Source of the DNA: Gammaproteobacteria bacterium
GTDB taxonomy: Bacteria > Pseudomonadota > Gammaproteobacteria > DSM-19610
DNA length: 50,214 nt
Assembly: GCA_030621785.1 (NCBI GenBank)
Contig: JAUXGZ010000005.1
Location: 1 to 50,214, forward strand
Direction of reading: 5' to 3'
Of this stretch, positions 1 to 8,931 are shown one piece after another; position 1 is the first letter of the stretch, and each line of letters starts with the position of its first letter. The translations under genes were made by a program, and so were the position numbers. The notes beneath the pieces were generated by a model that was not told the DNA's origin, searched no databases, and worked only from the letters and a program-made list of their open reading frames with translations.

Positions 1-1763
1 CAGACGATAATGTAATGCATTCGCGCTTCGATGAAGACCCATATTCCTTCTGGTCATCACCTGATGTTACTGCACCCATTTATAATATTTCTAGTGCAAG
101 GATGTTCAGTGCGGGATCCGGTAACGCAAAACCCAAAGATGTTATGTCTTACGTGTCAGGCAAGACCAATCAAAATACGTTTTTTGGGGTTCGCGCCTAT
201 AGTCGAATGGTGAACGGCTTTGAGGCTGGATCTGCCAGCTCAGCGATGGTGATTACTGCAGCCGCTGGCGTTCACAACAAGATCAGGGTGACAGGCCAGA
301 TCGACCTCGTAACGGGTGAAGCGATTGGTATCCAGACCCAGCCTGTGGCATCCATGCTGTCAGAGACCCCCTTAATGGAAGGCAGTCCACTGGTTATCGA
401 GTTTCTGGATGACCAGGGGCGGGTCTTGTCGCAAGGCAAGTTGATATTCAATCTACCGCTCGAAACCCATCCTCCCGAAGGAGAATTGCCGGATCACGTG
501 CCACCCGTGTTGTTCTCAGCGATACATGCAGTGCCTGCAGGTACGCAGACTGTTCGGCTGCTTTGGCAGGAAGCGGTGGTATATAGCCTGGATGTCACCC
601 CAAATGCTCCAACCGTACAGATGATCCTTCCCGTTGGTGGTGAAGAAATCGGGCCGGATACCGAACTGGACATACAATGGATAGCTGAAGACCTGGACGG
701 GGATTTGCTCCACTTCACCGTGTTGTATTCTGTCGATGGAGGCAATACCTTCGTTCCTTTGGCCGTCGGTATCAGTGGTACGCAGATGCACTGGACCCCT
801 CGGTTCGCGACGCCGGGAGATTCTGTGCAGGTCAAGGTTGTAGTCTCGGATGGCTTCAATTCCGGAGAGGCGGTTTCCGAATCGTTCAGAATTGCACCCA
901 AACTGCCCATCGTAGCCGTTCTCTCACCAGACGACGGGGACGAGATGGTGGAATCGACCGCGGTAACGCTGCGAGGTACAGCGACCGCGCCGGGGGAAGG
1001 GAAAGTCTCCGACAATGCGGCGTACCAATGGATATCGTCGCTCGACGGTGTGCTCGGTGCAGGCCGCCTGTTGACCGTGAGGCTTTCGCCGGGTACGCAT
1101 CAAATCGAATTACGGGTTACCCACAATGGCCTGCCGGCGAGTGACGGTGTGAGCCTGCTTGTATTTTCCGATCAGGATGGTGATGGGCTATCAGACAATA
1201 TGGAACTCGAGAATCCGGATCTGTTCGACCCGGAGAACAGTGAGGATGCCGGGCGCGATGCCGACGGTGATCGCGTTAGTAACGCTGCGGAAGTACTTCA
1301 GTTCGAGACAGACCCCGTGAATCCTGACAGTGATGGCGATGGGCTTACTGATGGGGAAGAGATTGAGCAGAACCTGTCGCCGCATGTCGCAGACAGTGAT
1401 GGCGATGGCGTGAAGGATGGTGATGACAATTGCCCGAGTGTTTCTGACGCTACCCTGTTCGATGGTGATGGCGACGGGCATGGTGATGTGTGCGACAATT
1501 GTACCCGTACGGTGAATCCAGAACAGCGGGATAGCGATGCGGACGGATTCGGCAATCTTTGTGATGCAGACTTCGACAACAACCTCACCGTTGATTTTGC
1601 CGACCTGGCTTTTCTAAAGTCGGCATTTTTCACCGCCGATCCAGGTGCGGATCTTGATGGCAATGGAGCAGTGGATTTTGCCGACCTGGCCATATTGAAG
1701 TCCATGTTTTTCAGTACACCGGGCCCCAGTGGTCTGGTTAGCCCGGACATCGCACCACGATGA
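1..1763 (+). CDS. Large secreted/surface protein (5' truncated by window edge) with thrombospondin type 3-like D-rich repeats and C-terminal duplicated dockerin-like Ca-binding motifs
   Basis: Frame stays open from base 3 through the ATG at 15 (GAC GAT AAT GTA ATG), so the 5' end may lie outside the window. DSDGDGLTDGEE / DSDGDGVKDGDDNCP / DGDGDGHGDVCDNC repeats; C-terminus DFDNNLTVDFADLAFLKSAFF...DLDGNGAVDFADLAILKSMFF. Confidence 0.8.
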   Translation, partial: DDNVMHSRFDEDPYSFWSSPDVTAPIYNISSARMFSAGSGNAKPKDVMSYVSGKTNQNTFFGVRAYSRMVNGFEAGSASSAMVITAAAGVHNKIRVTGQIDLVTGEAIGIQTQPVASMLSETPLMEGSPLVIEFLDDQGRVLSQGKLIFNLPLETHPPEGELPDHVPPVLFSAIHAVPAGTQTVRLLWQEAVVYSLDVTPNAPTVQMILPVGGEEIGPDTELDIQWIAEDLDGDLLHFTVLYSVDGGNTFVPLAVGISGTQMHWTPRFATPGDSVQVKVVVSDGFNSGEAVSESFRIAPKLPIVAVLSPDDGDEMVESTAVTLRGTATAPGEGKVSDNAAYQWISSLDGVLGAGRLLTVRLSPGTHQIELRVTHNGLPASDGVSLLVFSDQDGDGLSDNMELENPDLFDPENSEDAGRDADGDRVSNAAEVLQFETDPVNPDSDGDGLTDGEEIEQNLSPHVADSDGDGVKDGDDNCPSVSDATLFDGDGDGHGDVCDNCTRTVNPEQRDSDADGFGNLCDADFDNNLTVDFADLAFLKSAFFTADPGADLDGNGAVDFADLAILKSMFFSTPGPSGLVSPDIAPR

Positions 1764-1789
1764 CGAGCCCTAAGCGCCGGGATGAACCC

Positions 1790-3160
1790 TCAGTCCCTGC
1801 CCGGCAGTGCCTCTGCTGCAATCTCCTCCTGGAGGATGGTTTCTCCACGGTAGTATCGCGACACCACCACGAACAGCACCGCGGTCCCAAGCATGGCAAG
1901 CGTGAAAAACTGGTAATAGGCGGCGCCCGCCAACCGGCTGCTGCCGTCCTCCTTCAGGAGGAGAAAGTTCACCGCACTGGTAAACAGGTTTCCTGCTGCA
2001 ATCGACAACATAAAAAATGCCATGACAAAGGATTTCATGGAACGCGGTGCCTGTGTATAGGAAAACTCCAGACAGGTAATCGACACCATCACCTCGGCCG
2101 AAGTCAGCAACACGTAGGCCAGCAGTTGCCAGGCGATGGAAGGGGTCGCGCCCTGGTCGATCTGCACCTGTGCCCAGGTCGGAACCGAGAATGCCAGCAC
2201 GGTGACAAACAGACCGATACCGATCTTGCGCAACTCGGTCAGCGGCCAGAACTGCTGTATGGCCGGGTAGATCAGCCGGGAAAACAGAGGGATCAGCAGC
2301 ATCACCAGCAACGGGTTGGCTGCCTGAATCTGTGCCGGTAACACTTCGAAACCAAACAGATGCCGATCCATTTTCTGTGCCTGCAATACCCAGGCAGAAC
2401 CGGTCTGGTCGAACAGTGCCCAGAACATGGCAACGAACAGGTAAATCATCGTCAGGCGTCCCAGCGTACCCAGCCCACGTTGGCTGAATACCTCGCGCAG
2501 AAAATGCATACCCGCCGGCGGTACATGGGCAAAACGGAAGCGACCGGCCCGGAATACCACGGTGGCAACCAGCATCAGGATGCCGGGCACGGCAAAGGCC
2601 ACGGCGGCACCCCAACGCTGCATCAGCCAGGGTGTAACCAGCATCGAAGCAAAAGCACCGGCGTTGATGGCGAAATAGAACCAGCCGAATACCCGTGACA
2701 GCAAGCGCCGGTTAGCGCGCCCGAACTGGTCACCGACGTGCGCCGACACGCAGGGTTTGATGCCCCCGGCCCCGAGGGCGATAAGCCCCAGCCCGATAAC
2801 CAGGCCCAGACGGGTATGATCGATTGCCAGACTGAGGTGTCCCAGGCAGTAGACCGCGGACAGAAGAATAATAGTGCGGTACTTGCCGAGCAATCCATCC
2901 GCAAGCACGGCACCCAGCAATGGCGTGAGGTAGACGGCAGCTACAAACAGGTGAAACCAGCCCCTGGCCTCAGCCTCGCTCATCAGGTCCGGCGAACCGT
3001 CGGCACCAAGCAGATACTGCGTCATAAAGACCACCAGCACGGCGCGCATGCCGTAGAAGCTGAAACGCTCGGCAGCCTCGTTACCGATAATATACGGAAT
3101 GCCCGGGGGGACGCTGGAACTTGTTACGGGAGCACTGCGGTATGCGGGCATGCCGCGCAT
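1790..3160 (-). CDS. POT/PTR family proton-dependent oligopeptide transporter (MFS)
   Basis: 456 aa polytopic protein; N-terminal NEAAERFSFYGMRAVLVVFMTQYLL is the PTR family signature; FYFAINAGAF motif. Confidence 0.92.
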   Translation of the reverse strand: MRGMPAYRSAPVTSSSVPPGIPYIIGNEAAERFSFYGMRAVLVVFMTQYLLGADGSPDLMSEAEARGWFHLFVAAVYLTPLLGAVLADGLLGKYRTIILLSAVYCLGHLSLAIDHTRLGLVIGLGLIALGAGGIKPCVSAHVGDQFGRANRRLLSRVFGWFYFAINAGAFASMLVTPWLMQRWGAAVAFAVPGILMLVATVVFRAGRFRFAHVPPAGMHFLREVFSQRGLGTLGRLTMIYLFVAMFWALFDQTGSAWVLQAQKMDRHLFGFEVLPAQIQAANPLLVMLLIPLFSRLIYPAIQQFWPLTELRKIGIGLFVTVLAFSVPTWAQVQIDQGATPSIAWQLLAYVLLTSAEVMVSITCLEFSYTQAPRSMKSFVMAFFMLSIAAGNLFTSAVNFLLLKEDGSSRLAGAAYYQFFTLAMLGTAVLFVVVSRYYRGETILQEEIAAEALPGRD

Positions 3161-3193
3161 TCTACCGTCCTTAGCGGACGGATGGATAGTGAA

Positions 3194-4639
3194 CTAATCA
3201 CAGGGCAGTTCGCTGCTACCGGCGAGATACTGATCGACCGCACGCGCGCACTGACGCCCTTCACGAATGGCCCAGACCACCAGCGACTGTCCGCGCCGCA
3301 TGTCGCCACATGCAAATACGCTCTCCCGGCTGCTCCGGTAGTGACCATCAGCGGCCAGTACATTGCCACGCCGATCCAGTTCAAGCTCCAGATCCTCGAC
3401 CAGACCCCGGTGTACCGGGTGCGCGAAACCAATCGCCAGCAGCACCAGTTGGGCTGCAAGCCGTCGTTGCTGCCGCGGCCTATGCCGTTTCACCAGGCCA
3501 CCGGTGGAACTCCTGCACCATTGCAGGCGTTGCAACAGTACCGCTGTAACCCGACCATCCCGCGCTTCGAAGGCAACCGTATCCCAACCCCAGATGCGTC
3601 TGCAGCCTTCTTCCTCGGTATCAGTAAGATGCAGTACCGGCACCGCATCTGGCCAGTACTGCAAGCTGTCTGCCCGCTGTGGCGGTCTGGAATGGTACTG
3701 TACCTGGGTAACGCTGCGCGCACCCTGGCGGATCGCCGTACCGACGCAGTCACAACCGGTATCACCGCCACCAACTACAACCACGTCCTTGCCGCGGGCA
3801 TCGATCACACTGGCGCTGTCCAGCGGATCACCGGCGAGATAGTGATTCTGCTGCGTCAGGTACTGCATGGCGAGATGTATGCCTTTTGCCGTGCGACCGC
3901 GGACAGACACGTCCCGTGGCCGCTCTGAGCCACAGGCGAGGATCACGGCGTCCGCCATGCCGGATAACGCCCCGGCGTCCATGGATACACCGGCATGAAC
4001 GCCGGTGCGGAAACGCACACCCTCCTCCACCAGTTGCTGCAGACGGCGATCCAGGATCTTCTTTTCCAGTCTGAAATCCGGAATACCATAACGCAGTAGT
4101 CCACCGATCCGGTCCGCCTTTTCCAGCACGCTGACCCGGTAGCCGGTGCGCACCAGCTGCTGGGCACAGGCCAGGCCTGCGGGGCCGGAACCCACCACCA
4201 CAACGTGCTTGCCCCGGCTTTGCCGGCAACGCCGGGGCGTAACCATTCCTTCCTGCCAGGCGTGTTCGGCAATAGCCAGCTCAATCTGCTTTATCACCAC
4301 CGGACTGTCGGCAAGACTGAGCGTGCAGGCCGACTCACAGGGCGCCGGACAAATTCGCCCGGTCAGTTCCGGAAAGTTGTTGGTGGATTCGAGCTGCTCC
4401 CAGGCCTCGCGCCAGTGTTGGCGTGATATCAACAGGTTCCAGTCCGGAATCAGGTTATGAACGGGGCAGTACGAATGACAACAGGGTGTTCCACAATCCA
4501 TGCAGCGACTGGCTTGCGGAACAGTCTGCTCTTCCGCTAACCGGCCGGCATACTCGTGCCAGTGCCGGATGCGCAGGGAACTCTTTTCTTTACGGGCTTC
4601 CTGCCGCGGGTAACGCAGGAAACCCCGGTAATCATCCAT
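3194..4639 (-). CDS. gltD: Glutamate synthase small (beta) subunit-like FAD/NAD(P) oxidoreductase
   Basis: 481 aa; CMDCGTPCCHSYCPVHNLIPDWN, VVVVGSGPAGLACAQQL, VVVVGGGDTGCDCVGTA. Confidence 0.9.
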   Translation of the reverse strand: MDDYRGFLRYPRQEARKEKSSLRIRHWHEYAGRLAEEQTVPQASRCMDCGTPCCHSYCPVHNLIPDWNLLISRQHWREAWEQLESTNNFPELTGRICPAPCESACTLSLADSPVVIKQIELAIAEHAWQEGMVTPRRCRQSRGKHVVVVGSGPAGLACAQQLVRTGYRVSVLEKADRIGGLLRYGIPDFRLEKKILDRRLQQLVEEGVRFRTGVHAGVSMDAGALSGMADAVILACGSERPRDVSVRGRTAKGIHLAMQYLTQQNHYLAGDPLDSASVIDARGKDVVVVGGGDTGCDCVGTAIRQGARSVTQVQYHSRPPQRADSLQYWPDAVPVLHLTDTEEEGCRRIWGWDTVAFEARDGRVTAVLLQRLQWCRSSTGGLVKRHRPRQQRRLAAQLVLLAIGFAHPVHRGLVEDLELELDRRGNVLAADGHYRSSRESVFACGDMRRGQSLVVWAIREGRQCARAVDQYLAGSSELPCD

Positions 4640-5053
4640 TGTCAGACAACCCTGACTGCGGTACCTATGAGTGTAGCTCTTCTGGCTGGCTGCATTTCAG
4701 TAAAATGCAATATTCGGGGCATTTCGGGGTAGCGCGGCCCTGCACACCAGGGCGATTTTAAGCCGCTGATTCAATGCAGTATGTCCACCGCCCCCCCAGG
4801 ATCCAGCCCTTTACCCGTTACACGCGGTTCAATTATTACACCAAAGACAAGATTGATGAGCAGAAAAAAGTCCGACTCATACCAGCATGGCAAGGCTATG
4901 GTCTGCAAGTGCGAGACGTTTGTATACATTGATGCAGAGGTCAATTGTAAGTAGCATACGGATTAGTCAACAAGTAAATCTGCGGCGAATGGTAACTTAA
5001 TCGGCATATGCACCCGGCGGTATCGGTGCAAACGCTCAATTCGAAAAGCGACT

Positions 5054-5070
5054 GAATATCATTAATATTC
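5054..5070. promoter_or_regulatory. Short inverted repeat GAATAT-CATTA-ATATTC, possible operator
   Basis: Perfect 6-bp arms read directly, about 70 bp upstream of the ATG at 5140. Confidence 0.3.
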
Positions 5071-5139
5071 TATGTCACCCATGCTTTCTGGAGAGCGGCC
5101 AAGCTGTCTGCTTGCAAATGAGGATAGAGGAAGAATCAA

Positions 5140-5466
5140 ATGAAACCAGCCATCATTGATATTCGCGGCATTGGACCAGCGGCGGCCAGGGTACTTGCAG
5201 AGCACCACATTGACAGCGTTGATGCGCTGGTCCGATCATCCATCGCGCAGATCACCGCAATTCCCGGATTCAGCGAGGTGCGTGCCGCCAACGTGATCGC
5301 CGAAGCAGCCGACTTGCTTGCGGCTTCCGGAATAACTCAATCTGCAGATGAAAGTGACAAGCAACACGACAAGAAAGACAAAAAGAAAAAGAAAAAGAAA
5401 GGCAAAGGCAAAGGCAAAGATAAGGATAAAAGCAAGGGCAAGGGCAAAAAGAAAGGCAAGAAGTAG
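5140..5466 (+). CDS. Helix-hairpin-helix protein with lysine/glycine-rich C-terminal tail
   Basis: IRGIGPAAARVLAEHHIDSVDAL ... ITAIPGFSEVRAANVIAEA (HhH-like), then KKDKKKKKKKGKGKGKDKDKSKGKGKKKGKK; AGAGGAAGA upstream of the ATG. Confidence 0.8.
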   Translation: MKPAIIDIRGIGPAAARVLAEHHIDSVDALVRSSIAQITAIPGFSEVRAANVIAEAADLLAASGITQSADESDKQHDKKDKKKKKKKGKGKGKDKDKSKGKGKKKGKK

Positions 5467-5486
5467 CTTCTACGATGAACTAGCGC

Positions 5487-5646
5487 ACTGTAACGAACAA
5501 ACTATTCACTTGAGGGGCAGGACGCAGACTGCATAGAAGGTTGGGCTGAGCCTGCGAAGCCCAACGATATGCGGTAGCACAGCCCTGTGTATGGGCTTCG
5601 CTTCGCTCAGTCCAACCTACGCTCTGCGCCCTGTTTACGAGATGCC
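5487..5646. repeat. Dispersed MITE/REP-like intergenic element, copy A
   Basis: Starts ACTGTAACGAACAAACTATTCACTTGAGG, has core GGTTGGGCTGAGCCTGCGAAGCCCAACGATATGCGG ... GGGCTTCGCTTCGCTCAG..AACCTAC, ends TTACGAGATGCC. Closely matches 44867-45023. Confidence 0.85.
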
Positions 5647-5685
5647 CCTCTGTAGATCTTATTCGCTACAGGCTGCCGATCCGGT

Positions 5686-7497
5686 TCAATCACGCTGGGC
5701 AAGCGCCGGAGGCAGAGCAACCCTGGCGATGCGTTTTGCCAGCGTGTAAATGCGCCGCATCTGATCAACGAACGACATCTCCAGCCGTACCAGATTGATG
5801 TAATCCGGATCATCCGCCGTGAGTCGCGTCGCTTTCCGTTCCAGCAACTGCTCGGACTGCTTCCGAAGCGTATCTTTCATCACCAACACCGACTCAGCCG
5901 CCTGCTGGTCGTTATCACGCACCGCCTGTACGGCAAGTTCCACGGATTTGGTCACGGACGCGTGAAGTTGCTGCAACATCCTTCGCGTTTCATCTCCCGG
6001 CACAGATCGCACATCGGCTACCTTGTGAGCCAGGGCAACGATATCGGTCTCGATAACGTCCGCCAGGCTTTCCAGATTATCCGTCGCCGTCATCAAGCCC
6101 TGAAACTCCAGGCCTTCCTGTTCTGTTAGTGTTTGCCTGCGAAGCTTCGCCAGATAATGGAGTATTGCCTCTTCCAGGATATCGACCTCATCGTCACGAC
6201 GGGCAATATCTTCGAGACGTTTTACATCCCGTTCCCGCAGCGCTGGTATAACCTCTTGCAGCATGCCGAGAGTAATCGCCCCGACCCGCCCCAGTTCCAT
6301 GCGCACCTGCTGAAGCGCTATAGATGGTGCAGCCAACGCTGCCTCCTCCAGAAATTCAGGCTCCACAATGACGCCCGCCGGAGGAACGCGCTCCGCTACC
6401 AGGCGCTCTGCCAGTTTCGCGAACCAGCCAGTAAACCCGATAAACAAAAGAGTATTGATTACGTTAAACAGTGTGTTGGCATTGGCGATCTGACGCGGTA
6501 CATCCGCCGCCGCCTGTGCCACCCCATCCAGCTCCGGACTGGATGGAGATATCCAGAGCGCCATGTCTACCAGCAACCATATGAAAGGCAGCCATATCAG
6601 GGTACCTATAACATTGAACGCAACATGCACGACAGAGGCGCGTACGGCTTCAGTAGATTTGGCGCTGAGGATGCCCATCAGTGCGGTTGTCGCAGCGGTG
6701 CCGATGTTGGCTCCAAGTGCCAGTGCGATTCCCGCTGGTAGCGCCAGTAGCCCCTCACTCGCCATCGCGATAGCGATGCCGACCGTAGCTGCAGACGACT
6801 GCACGATTGCAGTGAACACGGCTCCGGCGAGAATTCCTGCCAGTGGGCGTTCCAGGCTTTTCAGCAGTTCCAGGAAGGGAGGGTAACTGCGCAGGGGCGT
6901 CATCGCATCACCCATAAGGCCCATACCGTAAAACACCAGGCCGATACCCATTATCATCATGCCGTAATATTTCACCTTCTCCTGTTTGGCGGTGAACAGC
7001 ATGAAAAACCCTATGGCCACCGGGCCAAGAGAGTATGCCGAAAGGTCGAAAGCCAGCAACTGTGCCGTCACCGTGCTGCCGATGTTGGCACCCATGATCA
7101 CCCCGACCGACTGCGCAAGGGTCATCATGCCGCCGCTGATGAACCCTACGACCAGCAAGGTGGTTACCGTGGACGAATTAAGCACGCCGGTAACAAAAGC
7201 TCCGGTCAGCGCTCCCTTGAATCGATTGGTTGTGAGCTTTGCGAGCACTGTTGTTAATGTCCGGCCAGCGGCTTTCTTCATCCCCTCAGACAACATTTGC
7301 AGTCCGCCGAGAAAGAGAGCCAGCCCACCGAACAGGCCAAGGCACAATTGCAACCAGTCCGGAGATTCTGCCGCGATACCCGGTTCTACTGCGAGCACGC
7401 AAAAAGCAGCCATCAACAATACAACGGTGAAACCTGTCCGAACCAGCCAGGAACGAACAGAGAACGCCGGGTCATACCTGGGTTGTGCTAATTTCAT
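5686..7497 (-). CDS. Na+/phosphate cotransporter family protein with C-terminal PhoU-like domain
   Basis: 603 aa; LFLGGLQMLSEGMKKAAG, TGVLNSSTVTTLLVVGFISGG, GANIGSTVTAQL and a second repeat GANIGTAATTAL. Confidence 0.92.
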   Translation of the reverse strand: MKLAQPRYDPAFSVRSWLVRTGFTVVLLMAAFCVLAVEPGIAAESPDWLQLCLGLFGGLALFLGGLQMLSEGMKKAAGRTLTTVLAKLTTNRFKGALTGAFVTGVLNSSTVTTLLVVGFISGGMMTLAQSVGVIMGANIGSTVTAQLLAFDLSAYSLGPVAIGFFMLFTAKQEKVKYYGMMIMGIGLVFYGMGLMGDAMTPLRSYPPFLELLKSLERPLAGILAGAVFTAIVQSSAATVGIAIAMASEGLLALPAGIALALGANIGTAATTALMGILSAKSTEAVRASVVHVAFNVIGTLIWLPFIWLLVDMALWISPSSPELDGVAQAAADVPRQIANANTLFNVINTLLFIGFTGWFAKLAERLVAERVPPAGVIVEPEFLEEAALAAPSIALQQVRMELGRVGAITLGMLQEVIPALRERDVKRLEDIARRDDEVDILEEAILHYLAKLRRQTLTEQEGLEFQGLMTATDNLESLADVIETDIVALAHKVADVRSVPGDETRRMLQQLHASVTKSVELAVQAVRDNDQQAAESVLVMKDTLRKQSEQLLERKATRLTADDPDYINLVRLEMSFVDQMRRIYTLAKRIARVALPPALAQRD

Positions 7498-7526
7498 AGA
7501 TACCCTCTCACAAGCTGTAGTAACGG

Positions 7527-8036
7527 TCAGTCCAGAAAATCAAGCCGCTGCTGAACACTCTCGACCGCCTTGCGCGCGCAAGCCTCATCCTTGTCACCTC
7601 CCGGTGCACCACTCACCCCCACGGCACCCAGCAGGGCTCCGGCAGCCCGGATCGGAACTGCACCATCCAGTACCAGCAGATCCTGACTCTCATTCAGTTC
7701 AGCCCGGATATCGGCGCGATTCACCCGTAGCCGGGAACTGCTCGTTCCCGAAAGAATGACCGTATTTGCCTTGCGCCGGGCCAGTTCGATGGTAAACCGG
7801 CTGGCATACACATCCCGCAGAACCACCTGTAGCTCGCCGCCACGGTCCACTACCACCACGCTGACCTGGTAACCCGCATCACGGCAGGTCTGCACGGCTT
7901 TTTCCGCAACATCCTGTGCCAGCGACAAGGTCATCAGGCGCGCATCGACCACATCGACATCCGCCACCGCAAGCACCGGTGCCATGATAACGAGTAACGA
8001 CAAAAGCCTTAGCGATTGAATCTGGCGCCTGAGCAT
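7527..8036 (-). CDS. GlcG/HbpS family protein with signal peptide
   Basis: 169 aa; N-terminal hydrophobic leader, then GYQVSVVVVDRGGELQVVLRD...AVPIRAAGALLGAVGVSGAPGGDKDEACA. Confidence 0.85.
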   Translation of the reverse strand: MLRRQIQSLRLLSLLVIMAPVLAVADVDVVDARLMTLSLAQDVAEKAVQTCRDAGYQVSVVVVDRGGELQVVLRDVYASRFTIELARRKANTVILSGTSSSRLRVNRADIRAELNESQDLLVLDGAVPIRAAGALLGAVGVSGAPGGDKDEACARKAVESVQQRLDFLD

Positions 8037-8335
8037 CAGAGTTGTTCGGTGAACTGATAAAAGCGGTGATTCAAATATTGCACCACATCATCGATTTCCG
8101 CTTCGGTCCAGTCCAGCCCGCTGTGCATACTCCATCCCGCAACCCGATTGTGCAGTTCACCAATCGACTTCGCCTTGTGGTTGGCCCGGGTGTGCGCCCA
8201 GCTCTCATGGCATTTCATACAATGACCTTCATACAGCGCCTGACCGCGATCGAATTCCGCCAGGGCGGCTGGTATATAGAGCATCAGCAGGCACCCGGCG
8301 ACCAGACCTGGCAGTTTCATCGATACTATCGACAT
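8036..8335 (-). CDS. Small secreted c-type cytochrome
   Basis: From internal Met MSIVSMKLPGLVAGCLLMLYIPAALA (signal peptide); single CMKCH heme-binding motif. Confidence 0.8.
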   Translation of the reverse strand: MSIVSMKLPGLVAGCLLMLYIPAALAEFDRGQALYEGHCMKCHESWAHTRANHKAKSIGELHNRVAGWSMHSGLDWTEAEIDDVVQYLNHRFYQFTEQL

Positions 8336-8874
8336 TTCGTGTTCTCCTTGTGTTCCCCTTCCACGCAGGCGACCGGCGCGCCGCACTTGCGGCACAGGTA
8401 GGATGCAGCTCCGCGCCCGACCCGGTTGTGCCGGCAGGCGCTCAGCAGGTGTGTACTGCATTTGCAGCGATAGCTATAACGTTTCTGTCGTCGCACCGGA
8501 ATGTCACCGAGGTCATAGTCTGCGGTGACCCGTGCATCGGCACCCAGCACCTGCATGACCGACTTCCATTCCGGACCATGTGGTCTTACATTGCGCAATC
8601 CATACAGCAGATCCGTTACATAGTGCGCCACTTCGTGCGGCACCGTTACTGCCAGGTTGTCATCAAAGTAGCGGGCGAAGATGTACGGATTGTAACGGAT
8701 TCTGCGCTGCCCCCGCTGCACCTGGTACATCCCGGCCGCGCGCCCCCTGAGATCGAAGCTCACGGGTACGGGATGGGGATCGATTGCATAGATCTTGCCG
8801 GCTTGCCGCAGGCAGGCAATGGTCGCGCTACAAATCACGCCCTGCTCCTGCTCACCAAGTGACCGCAGTTTCAT
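8326..8874 (-). CDS. sprT: SprT-family zinc metalloprotease-like protein
   Basis: Start MKLRSLGEQ; VPHEVAHYVTDLLYG zinc motif; C-terminal Cys pairs CKC...CRKCGAPV. Confidence 0.85.
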   Translation of the reverse strand: MKLRSLGEQEQGVICSATIACLRQAGKIYAIDPHPVPVSFDLRGRAAGMYQVQRGQRRIRYNPYIFARYFDDNLAVTVPHEVAHYVTDLLYGLRNVRPHGPEWKSVMQVLGADARVTADYDLGDIPVRRQKRYSYRCKCSTHLLSACRHNRVGRGAASYLCRKCGAPVACVEGEHKENTKCR

Positions 8875-8931
8875 ACTGTGCTCGCTTTTTTTCTTCCGGC
8901 AGATTGCACGCGGGTTTTCAGGCAATAGTCC

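Noticed and set aside
1770-2615. 281-aa minus-strand ORF
   Set aside because: Alternate frame of the same strand as the POT transporter; low-complexity shadow frame.
2738-3928. 396-aa plus-strand ORF
   Set aside because: Antisense to the POT transporter and gltD; composition is typical of a shadow frame in GC-rich coding DNA, with no family motif.
4640-5139. Possible small ORFs or ncRNA in the gap upstream of the HhH gene
   Set aside because: Only short frames (18 and 37 codons) without good ribosome sites or recognisable composition.
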